Positions 1 through 9,174 of a DNA stretch of 64,000 nt are shown here, piece by piece; the stretch's first letter is position 1; the number at the start of each line of letters is the position of its first letter. Location: positions 37,477,474 through 37,541,473 of the forward strand of contig NC_081553.1 of NCBI RefSeq assembly GCF_963082655.1. The letters are read 5' to 3'. The translations under genes were made by a program, and so were the position numbers. The notes under the pieces were generated by a model. That model did no database searches. It was not told the DNA's origin and saw only the letters and a program-made list of their open reading frames with translations. This stretch comes from Stomoxys calcitrans. Lineage: Eukaryota; Arthropoda; Insecta; Diptera; Muscidae.

Positions 1-1345
1 TGCTCTTGATTGAGGAAGAATACAATCGTAAGGGGCCCATATCTCCAACGGGGGATTTTCCATCAGCATTTTTGTTGTTGAAGAATTTTTAATAGATTTT
101 GCTTTGGCAGTCTAGGGCAATGATATTTCAAATGATACGCTCATGTTGGTGGGCTAATGTAATTTCATTTGTTAAGCTGATATACCCCGGGAGATGAGAA
201 AATTAAAATGGGATGTTGTAAACAATTGAGGTGTGAGGTTAAATAAAAAACGTCTCATCATCTTCCCCGCATGCCCTACATATGCTATCACTTGGCGCAC
301 CGATTTTGCATAGGTGAGCTCGTAGTCCTACCTGTCCCGTTATGACACCAAAAGCAATACTGACCTCCTTCTAGCTTCCTTTCACTAATATCCTCGTCTT
401 CTCACGATCTGGTTCCCCCCATAGGATATTCGCCGTCCTACCGACCGTTTCGCTGCCACAATGTTGCATGCGCATTCGTCGCCCACTCCCTTAACACGGA
501 CTGCGTCGACCCGAAAGGCTTCGGGTTAACCAAGTTTATTGACGGCAGTCCTCTGGCCTTCACCGCCAAATCGCCTGCCCTTTCATTTCCCCTTACTCCG
601 TTATAGCCGGCACCCAAACGATGCAGATTATGCCATCCTCAGAGAAGGCGTTAATCTTCTTCTTACACTGCAAGACTGTTCGGGACCTTACCTTCCTAGT
701 TGTTATTGCCCTTATGGCAATTTTACTTTCCGTAAAGATGTTCACACTCGACGTTCTCGCGTTAGCACCACACCACTTCATGCATTCCGTGATCGTCCGG
801 ATCTCCGCCTGCAGAACTTTATTATGGTCAGGCCATCGCCTTAAATCTCATAGCCGCAGTGGCTGCCTCACACTTAATTTGTATGTCAATGGGTCGAATA
901 TCTAGAATAGTCTCCAGTGCCCTCCAATGCCAAGACAACATGTTCTCTGAACCTGTTTTATGGTCCTTATGTTTCACTTTGTCTCCATATCAGTCCACCA
1001 AACTACTGAGGCGTAAGTAAGTATTGGTCTAATCACGCTTCTCTAGAGCCAGTGGACTATCCTCGGATTCTGGCCTCATTTCGAGCCTACGGCCCGTCTA
1101 CATAGTGCCCAACATCTGTGAGTCTTCTCAGTACGCTTCTGAATGTGACACTTCCAATTCGATTTCCTGTCCAAGATCACTCCTAAGTATTTTACCTTGT
1201 CAGATATCGAAATCGTCTTATTGAGGAAACGTGGTGCGTTAAATTGGTCCACCTTCGTCTTCCTTGTGTACAGGCATATTTCAGTCTTCTCTGGGTTAAC
1301 ATTGAGACCTCTGGGTCATGTGCCATATGCAAGACCCTTTTGGCC
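1..1345 (-). pseudogene. LINE remnant: RT C-terminus and RNase H
   Basis: Minus-strand translation from about 1310 down to 1 gives the distal half of a non-LTR retrotransposon polyprotein. I read NVNPEKTEICLYTRK and KVKYLGVILDRKSNWKCHI at about 1300-1140, then RPILTYASVVWWTDMETK at about 1035-970. An RNase H-like block follows at 781-593 (KWCGANA, NIFTESKIAIRAI, ending IVWVP). A C-terminal ICRACGEDDETF cysteine motif lies near 280-240. In-frame stops (about 1015, 975 and 1320) and frameshifts show that it is dead. RNase H plus the VVWW signature suggests the LOA/R1/I group; the exact clade is inferred. The 5' part is missing, and near 1345-1500 it abuts a LINE running the other way. Confidence 0.75.
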
Positions 1346-1499
1346 CTTCTGCAAGCTCCTCAAATTATTATAAACCTTCGATCAAAGTCATTATTCCAAG
1401 ATTCCGGTGTCTCCGTATCGTATCGTTTTACATCTCATACAAGACGTGGTATGCCAAGTTTTCGAGGGAAAACTTGATGAGATCGAAGACACAATGCAA

Positions 1500-3522
1500 A
1501 GATTAGACGAGTGGTATGCCAACGACCAACTCAAGAGGAAAACGAGTTCTAGACATGGCCGCAAGAACTGATTTACTCGTTGTGAACACTGAAAACGTTT
1601 AGGCGACCCGGGTGCGACGGCACTATACCGGACATCATTTTTGAGTCCGAGGAAATCATCGGGAAGACAACAGAGTGGTGTGTACTGGAAACTTATACAG
1701 CAAGTGACCACCAGTATATTATGTTCTCATTTAATACCGGAAGGGACACAGCCAATAAGGGAATGAGCACAAGTACACGAAAGTGGAACGTGATCAAGCT
1801 CGACTCCCCGAAACTCCTAGCGGAAATTGATCGGCAAGCAGCCCAGCCGTCGGAGCAGATTGAACAAGATGTTCCGTCGACAGTGGGACGAGTTATGGGC
1901 ATCATAGAAAAAATGCAATAAATTCATATCAAGACTCAAAAGGCCGAGAGGAAATAAAACCACAGTCCACTAGTGGAATGATGCTGATGATGATATACGA
2001 GATCATCGCAGAAGCAAGGCTGAGACAGAACATGCTCTATACAAGGCGACAAAAAAGTAATTCGCTGCCGTAATAAAAAAGAGCAGGAAAAAAAGTGGGA
2101 GTGATTAAGAGAAAATATAAACCGAAACCTTTGGGACCTTGAATATAAAATTGTGGTGGTAAAACTAAGTACACGGAACCCTACAAGGGTGATGGTCGGG
2201 AGAACAATGGATAATATAGTCCACAGACTCTTTCCAGGACACGACAGTAGAGAAAACAAAGTTTATGAAGGGTCCACTGACAACATAAACCCGTTTATGA
2301 TAGAGGAGCTACGGAATGCAGACCGCAGCCTTCAAAGCAGAAAAGCCCCTGGTCCTGACGGAATACAAGCCAAGGTCGTCAAGCAGATAGCTGAAAACAG
2401 GACGGAATTTCTTCAGAAAATGTTTAACCGGTATCTATTGGAAGGTGTTTTCCTGGAGGTATGGAAGAGATGGTGCATAAGCAAGGGCAAAGGTGATCCA
2501 ACATCCCCATCCTCATACAGACCACTATGTATGCTGGATACGGCGGGAAGCATTTGGATCGACTTTGAAAGCGACGGTTCCAGGACGCCATCATTGAGGG
2601 AAGTGGACTCTCAATGAGACAATGTGGTGGCTTCCGGGCACAAATGTCCACGATCGTAGGTATCAGAGTTGTGGTGGAGATAGTAGAGGCTGCTAGGCAA
2701 AGGAACCACTACTTCAGGCCGATTGTTCCCTTGGCCACACTGGACGCGAAGAAGGCATTCAATAGCCACAGATGGTCTGCCGTCCTCCAAGCGCTCAGAG
2801 AGAATTTTAATGTCCCGGCGTATCTGATTAATGAGAAGTTACTTATATTTTACTATCAGGATGGAACGAGTGAATATGTGATTACATCAGGAGCAGCGTA
2901 AGGATCCATACTTGGACCGTATCTTTGGAATGCTAGTTATGATGGAATACTTCGAACAAAAATGCCAGACGGAACTTTTTGTAGTAGGATATACTGATGT
3001 CATCGCTGCATTCATCACGGCAAGAGATATGGACTCCCACGGCTTGCAACTTGCCATGCAGAAGACGGAGTTGCCACTCCTAACGAAAAAACAAAACCCT
3101 GTGAAGACCGAGAGATCGGTCAAATATCTGGGGATGCGACTAGATACAAAGCTGTCCTATGCAGAGTAACTTCGGCATGCAACAACAAAGGCCGCTGGGA
3201 TAACGGCGCAAACATAGATGGGTCTCTCCCCAGCCGGCTCAGACTCAATGGAGGCTTACAATAGCATGCTCCGCTATAGAAGTGAAATATGAGACCAGAC
3301 AGTTCAGACAGCATGCCGAGCTGGTTATATCGGCCTTGTACTTTTCTAAAAAACCGGACAGTGCGTATACTCACCTTCTCTGTGGACATTCTAGGTGCAA
3401 ATTTGCTGTTCATGTTCTTCAAATCGTTGCGGATGACGTCAATACTATTGGTGGTAGGATTTTCTATACCATTGTTTCGCTCCTTACAAGAGCGTCTTAC
3501 GGGCCCATCGACTCAATCATGC
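1500..3522 (+). pseudogene. LINE remnant: endonuclease end and RT, R1-like
   Basis: Plus-strand reading gives the end of an APE endonuclease (GTIPDIIFESEEIIG, then TASDHQYIMF at about 1620-1725) and a linker (RKWNVIKLDSPKLLAEIDRQ, about 1778-1837). Reverse transcriptase follows: QSRKAPGPDGIQAKVV near 2335, SYRPLCMLDTAG near 2515, TLDAKKAFNSHRW near 2740, then a broken YADD region near 2985. The last clear block is RSVKYLGMRLDTKLSY near 3112-3158. Several frameshifts and stops break the frame (for example near 1605, 1919 and 2900), so this is a fossil. It differs in sequence from the opposing LINE to its left. The clade assignment (R1-like) rests on motif style only. Confidence 0.72.
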
Positions 3523-4202
3523 TTTTTATACCCACCACCATGGGATGGGGTATACAAATCTAGTCATTCCATTTGTACTCCTTCGAAACATTGATCTGTG
3601 ATCCTACAAAGTATATATAATCTTGATCGTCTGACATTCTGAGTCTGCCTGTCCGTCCGTCATGACAGCGATCGAACGCAACTTGAAATCTTGCACACAT
3701 ACTTCTTATTGATATAGGTCGTGGGGATTGCAAATTGGTCATATTGGTTCCGATTTGGACATAGCTCATATTTGGATATAGCCGCATGGTTCGAATCGGT
3801 CTATAACCTGATATAGCTCTTATATAAACCGATCTCTAGATTTGACTTCTAGAGTCCCCAGAAGTCGTAATTATTGTCCGATTGACCCGTAGTGTTCTGT
3901 TACGACTTCCACCAATCGTGACAAGTACAATATAATCCGAATCCGTCTAAACCTCATAACGCTCCCATATAAACCGATTTCTCGATTTGACTTCTTGAGC
4001 CATCAGAAGCCACAATTCTTGTCCGATTAAGCAGAAATTTTACACGTGCTGTTTTGTATGTAACCTGATATAGGTCCCATATAAACCGACCTCCCGATTT
4101 GACTTCTTGAGCCATCAGAAGCCACAATTCTTGTCCGATTAAGCAGAAATTTTACACGTGCTGTTTTGTATGTAACCTGATATATTTAGGTCCCATATAA
4201 TC
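3523..4202 (+). mobile_element. DINE-1-like: DINE-1/Helentron-like element, 3'-truncated
   Basis: The element starts with TTTTTATACCCACCACCATG, whose hairpin folds back on GGGGTATAC. The conserved DINE-1 block follows (CAAAGTATATATAATCTTGATC, here split by drift) and then a short GTCC/GTCY tract near 3648. Degenerate 153-bp-type units with CATATAAACCGATCTC and GACTTCTTGAGCC motifs run from about 3770 to 4200. The far terminus with the TTCGGCCGGGCCGAA hairpin is absent; the element is cut at a SINE tail. It is non-coding and non-autonomous. Confidence 0.8.
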
Positions 4203-4263
4203 CCTTATCTTTGAGCTTAAGATTGAATCAGATATGTGAGAAATTTTCCCCTGTTCCTTTGCA
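4203..4263 (+). mobile_element. SINE tail fragment
   Basis: About 60 bp match the 3' portion of the tRNA-derived SINE seen in full at 55107-55426: CCCTTATC.TTGAGCTTAA, then TGAGAA.TTT.CCCCTGTTCC. The tRNA head and middle are missing. Confidence 0.6.
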
Positions 4264-5604
4264 TTTCCTATTTTCAATTTTTCTTTATTTACCTTACATT
4301 CAATAAATAATTTTGCAATTATTGAACATTCAACCAACCGTTACATTTCATCCCACTCACTATTTTTCTTTCTTCTACTTATTGCTATTGTTGTTGTAGC
4401 TTGAAGCCATACAATTCCCACAATTTGACAACATAGAACACATAAAAACGTACACGCAAATGGGGTCCTGGGGTTGTGGCATAAAATTCCAAAATCTACA
4501 CAATGTACTAAGCTATGCTTTGACTCTTTGTGCAAAATTCCACCTGTTGCGACCAACATGGTTGGCTGTCACTACCAACAATCGAGAACACAAAAGTCAG
4601 CCAAAGGGGCTAAAATAAGTTAAGAAAGAAGAAAGAAAAAATAGATACCTGAACATTGATAAAAGTTGACAATGACACAACAAAATGAAAATATTTCTAT
4701 TTTCCCCGGGAAAGCTAGAGAGCAAGCTGCAAAACAAATCTTAGGGAAACATCAGAAGTGTGTATTTTCTACTTGATCTCCAACACGAATATACCATGCA
4801 CTGGCCAGGCCAAGCCATAAGGACAGACAATAAAAACAGATTGAACTTAAAATTGCCAAACACTAGCAAACTAGGCATGACAAAAGTGTTTGTTTAACGT
4901 AAACAAATGTAACGCATTTCCGTTGAATTCACATTGGGTTTTTTTTTTTTTGTTTTCTCACATACACTCGAGAAAAAATCACATTTGAACATAATAAATG
5001 TTGGCATTTAAATGACTTATATGTAGAAACCTCTCTTAGATGGCTTATTTGTTTGAGTGTATGTTTGTAGTTTGTAGGTTCTTAAGTACCAACTGCATTA
5101 AATCCATGCTCTTAGTGACTGGTGGTGGCTGGTGTTCTTGCGCCGTATGTTTAACTTTGATGTCATTAAGTTTGCCATCTCCTCTCGTTCAAAGCATGTG
5201 ATACTTAAGACAACTACAAGCTCACAATGAAACATATTAGCACAGTGGGAAGAATGCACTATAATACTGATAGAAAAAAGACGTTGCAAAATCACGCCTC
5301 AATGGTGTCGTTATCTTGAACAGGTGTTGTTGAAAATATTGTCAACATGCGGGGATGATTTTGTGAATTCGCATAGTTGATTTCATGCACCAGGGGCTGG
5401 ATAGGTCCAGACTCGATTTCCAGCGTAGGGTTTACTTTAATGCAAATACCAATAATTCATGTAGACATTTAACAAACCAAACCCATTTATACTAAGGGAA
5501 ATAATGGGGTGAAAAAGAAACAAAAACCGACATGACACGATTTTGACCTATTACTTATTATATAAAAAAACTCAGTTTAGTAGAAAATTAGTAAAAAATT
5601 GAAA
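4264..5604. other. AT-rich non-coding stretch
   Basis: I see no supported gene, array or transposon end here. The open frames are under 80 codons and show no domain. There is a T-run near 4940. It could be intronic or intergenic host DNA. Confidence 0.5.
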
Positions 5605-5690
5605 ATTATGCCTCAACCGGGACTCGAACCGCGGACCTTAGCAAGACGCACAAAAACTTTGTGCACTCTTTCAGAATGGTAGGTAAAATT
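5605..5690 (-). mobile_element. tRNA-like B-box relic
   Basis: On the minus strand GGTCCGCGGTTCGAGTCCC reads as a tRNA T-arm/B-box, but I cannot build a full cloverleaf around it. A diverged SINE head or a decayed tRNA pseudogene is the most likely source. Confidence 0.3.
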
Positions 5691-5833
5691 TGTGCACTAG
5701 TCGTTGTCAGAATGTGAACAACTGTTGACAGTTTTGACGGTTTCGAACAAAACACTGTTGATGATTTATAAACATTGGTTGTTGATCTGATAACATCTGT
5801 GTATTGTTTAACTTGTTTAAACCAATGCTGTCA

Positions 5834-6560
5834 GCAGGGGCGTAGCCAGGATTTAATTTTGAGGGGGGGGGCCCACCCCACATTTTTTTTTTTTTTTTTC
5901 AAAATCGAAAATTGCCAAAATTCTTCTGTTCCTGTGAAATTGGTAAAAATACCTAAATTTTTTTTTTCAAAATTGTAGTCGCTATCGTGTGCAGGAACTG
6001 ACCCATCCGCGGTATATTTGGTCATAATGTCAGAGCTAAATTTTTTAATAGCTTCGAACGCCAGACAATGGCAACAGCTTTTGCTGCTTAACGACGAAAA
6101 ACATCCAAGAATAGAGCTGCCTTAGAAAAATTTTAGCTCGAGTTAGGAAAGAGGCGTAGCACTGAAATTTCCCCCGTCATGTTTTGGGGGAAATTGAGCC
6201 GGCAATTTTTTATATCCCAAAAATTAAACGAAAAAATTTCTCAAAATTCTTAGGAGTGAGATTTCTGGAACCCTTTTTAATGTCTTGTTGTATTTTATGA
6301 TTCTATAAAAAAATATGGCAATAATCCTACTACTTTTGACAGCAGGTTCTATTTTATGCCAAAATCATTAAATCAAGCTTTCTTCACTAAATGCTCATAA
6401 AATATTGAAAAATTATTTTTGTTGTAGGGGCTTAGGAAATAATTTTTTTTTCAAAAATTGATAAAATTCAAAATATTTCAAAAATTGCCAGGTCAATATA
6501 AATACTCTAAATTATGACTATACTAGCATAAGCCCGGTCGCTTGGCTGCCCCCGTTGGAA
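5834..6560. mobile_element. possible TIR DNA element
   Basis: The left edge reads CAGGGGCGTAGCCAGG, a start I associate with animal DNA-transposon relics, followed by a G-run/C-run and a 16-T tract. The sequence near 6530-6558 is only a weak inverted match (GGTCGCTTGGCTGCCCCCGTTGG). No transposase is visible. Limits and class are uncertain. Confidence 0.3.
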
Positions 6561-6655
6561 CACCCATTATCAAAATGTAACTGTAATTTAAATAGCTTTA
6601 GCTTTATCCGTATAGAAAGAACATTTTGTAAGTTTTGGTGTCTAAATTTAAAAGA
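6561..6655. repeat. GTACC-type degenerate repeat, left part
   Basis: The motif (AGCTTTATCCGTATAGAAAG followed by a GTACC-like core) matches units at 8440-8890. A DINE-1-like element sits between the two parts, so this appears to be one older array split by insertion. Confidence 0.45.
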
Positions 6656-7061
6656 AACAAGTAAAATCGTGCTTAGTTCGGCCGGGCCGAATCTTATATA
6701 CCCTCCTCCATTGATCGCATTTGTCGAGTTCTATGCGCGGTATCTCTTTTTAGACAAACATAGAATATAGAATATTGAATATTGAAGCTATATCAAGTTA
6801 TAGTCCGATTCGTACCATAAATGAATGCTGAACATTGTAGAAGTCATTGTGCAATATTTCAGTTTATTCGGATAAGAATTGCGTCTTGTAGGGGCTCAAG
6901 ACACAGAATCGGGAGATAGGTCTATATGGGAGCTGTATCAAGCTATTGATCGATTCAGACCATATTAGTCACGTATGTTGAAGGTCATGAGAGAAGGCGT
7001 TGTACAAAATTTCAGCCAAATCGGTTGAGAATTGCGCCCTCAAGAGGTTCAACATGTCAAG

Positions 7062-7960
7062 ATCCAAGATCGGTTTATATGGCAGCTATATCAGGTTATA
7101 GACCGATTTGAACCATACTTCGCACAGTTGTTGGAAGTGATACCAAAACACTATGTGCAAAATTTCAGTCAAATCGGATGACAATTTCGCCTTCTAGAGG
7201 CTCAAGAATTCAAGACCCAAGATCGGTTTATATGGCAGCTATATCAGGTTATGGACCGATTAGGACCATACTTCGCACAGTTGTTGGAAGTGATACCAAA
7301 ACACCTCATGCAAAATATCAGTCAAAACGGACGAGAATTGCACCATATAAAGGCTCAAGAAGTCAAGACCCAAGGTCGGTTTATATGGCAGCTATATCAG
7401 GTTATAGACTGATTTGAACCAACCTTAGCACAGTTATTGGAAGTCATAACAAAAAACCTCATGCAAAATTTCAATCACATCGGATGTGAATTGCGCGCTC
7501 TATTGGCTCAAGAAGTCAAGATCCAAGATCGATTTATATGACAGCTATACCAGATTATGAACCGATTTGGATCATACTTAGCATAGTTGTTGGAAGTGCT
7601 AACAAAACACGTCGTGCGAAATTTCATTCCAATCGGATAAGAATTGCGTCCTCTAGAGGCTCAAGAAGTCAAGACCCAAGATCGGTTTATATGGCAGCTA
7701 TATCAGGTTATGGTTCGATTTGAACCATACTTGGCACAGTTGAACAGAACACGTCGTGCAAAAGTTCATTCCAATCGGATAAGAATTGCGCTCTCTAGAG
7801 GCTCAAGAAGTCAAGACCCAAGATTGGTTTATATGGCAGCTATATTAAAACATGGACCGATATGGCCCATTTACAATCCCAACCGACCTACACTAATAAG
7901 AAGTATTAGTGCAAAATTTCAAGCGGCTAGCTTTACTCCTTCGGAAGTTAGCGGGCTTTC
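7062..7960 (-). repeat. 153-bp tandem repeat array (subfamily A)
   Basis: The landmark GGTTTATATGGCAGCTATAT or a close variant starts at about 7072, 7225, 7378, 7531, 7684 and 7826. The spacing is 153 bp except for the last unit (142 bp). Each unit carries AAATTTCA..CAAATCGGA, then CTCTAGAGGCTCAAGAAGTC. The period equals 51 codons, so open frames run through it without being genes. Confidence 0.9.
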
Positions 7961-8053
7961 GACAGACAGACGGACAGACAGACGGACGGACAGACAGACG
8001 GACGGACAGACAGACGGACGGACAGACAGACGGACGGACAGATGGACGGACAT
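7961..8053 (-). repeat. GTCY microsatellite of DINE-1
   Basis: Near-perfect (GACAGACGGACG)n on the plus strand equals (GTCY)n on the minus strand. It lies between the tandem array and the conserved GGACATGGCTAGATCGAC box, the position expected in DINE-1 elements. Copy length varies widely between the elements of this window. Confidence 0.88.
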
Positions 8054-8160
8054 GGCTAGATCGACATAAAATGTCGCGACGATCAAGAAGAGACCCCATA
8101 AAGTATATATGGGGTCTCAGACAAATATTTCGAGTAGTTACATACAGAATGACGAAATTA

Positions 8161-8396
8161 TTGGGTTGCCCAAAAAGTAATTGCGGATTTTTCATATAGT
8201 CGGCGTTGACAAATTTTTCAACGGCTTGTGACTCTGTAATTGCATTCTTTCTTCTGTCAGTTATCAGCTGTTATTTTTAGCTTGCTTTAGAAAAAAAGTG
8301 TAAAAAAGTATATTTGATTAAAGTTCATTCTAAGTTTTATTAAAAATGCATTTACTTTCTTTTAAAAAATCCGCAATTACTTTTTGGGCAACCCAA
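8161..8396 (+). mobile_element. mariner-like MITE, copy 1
   Basis: A 236-bp element with about 32-bp inverted ends starting TTGGGTTGCCCAAAAAGTAA and flanked by TA on both sides (8159-8160, 8397-8398). It has no transposase. The end sequence resembles cecropia/Hsmar-type mariner ITRs (shared CAAAAGTAATTGCGG core). It is nested in the terminus of a DINE-1-like element. Confidence 0.9.
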
Positions 8397-8428
8397 TAGT
8401 ATACCCTATGGTATAGGGTATAAAAAGC

Positions 8429-8990
8429 CTCTAGTCGGACGATAAATACTGTCAAGGCGTAACTGAATCGCAATTTTGAGATCTTTAGCTTAATCCGTAA
8501 AGAAGGTACCATTTGGTACGTTTTAGTACCTTAATGTAAAAATTTCAAAAAAATCTTCAAGTCAGCCGTTACAAACTCCCAAGGTGTACCTGTAGATGTG
8601 CTGTCTTTCAAGAAAGTGCCACTATGTACGTTGCAGCACCAAAATGAACGAATATCAAAAAAAATTGTGCCTAGTGTGTAACTGTATTCTAAAATTCAGA
8701 GCTGTAGCTCAATCCGTAAAGATAGTGCCATATTGCACGCTTTAGTACCAAAATATGCGAATATCAATAACATTTTCTAGTCGTCCGGTACATACTGCCA
8801 AGATGTACCTGTATCCCAAATTTCAAATCTGTTGCTCAATCTACAAAGAAAGTACTAAATAGTACCAAATATAGTACTTTTTATTTCACTCCTGGTACTA
8901 TTTCAACAATTCACATTTGGTACAACTTATCGTATATTTGTCAAGACTTTAATAATTTTTAACAATTTTTTTAATTTTACCCATTTCCGT
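8429..8990. repeat. GTACC-type degenerate tandem repeat
   Basis: Diverged units of about 105-125 bp each contain AGCTYAATCCGTAAAGAAGGT, a GTACC core (ATTTGGTACGTTTTAGTACC) and a CAAGGTGTACCTG motif; starts are near 8487, 8600, 8706 and 8833. Similar units continue right of the LINE at 13756 onward, so the LINE landed inside this array. Confidence 0.55.
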
Positions 8991-9174
8991 TCACTGTAAA
9001 AGTTTTTTTTTTTTTTTTTTTTTTAATTCATTTTTATTAATGCTTTCTATCTTAGTATAGATATTTACATTATTATCGACATTATTTTGTATATTATAAT
9101 TACTAATGGTGCCAACCCAGTGGTTGGCCCACGTATAAAATTTATTTATGCATCATTAAAGTGGAGTTAAAAAT

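Larger units (their letters stand above)
6656..8428 (-). mobile_element. DINE-1-like: DINE-1/Helentron-like element with 153-bp array
   Basis: The left end reads AAACAAGTAAAATCGTGCTT, followed by the palindrome TTCGGCCGGGCCGAA (6677-6691). The body holds 153-bp tandem units, then a (GACGGACA)n tract, then the inverted DINE-1 block (CCATAAAGTATATATGGGG, ACAGAATGACGAAATTA). The right end is GTATACCCTATGGTATAGGG followed by TATAAAAA. A mariner-like MITE interrupts the right end at 8161-8396; removing it with one TA restores GAAATTAGTATACCC. The ends are asymmetric, as known for DINE-1/Helentron elements. No protein is encoded. I see no clear target duplication. Confidence 0.85.

Noticed and set aside
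5605..5690. Possible tRNA on the minus strand
   Set aside because: Only the B-box half fits; no cloverleaf.
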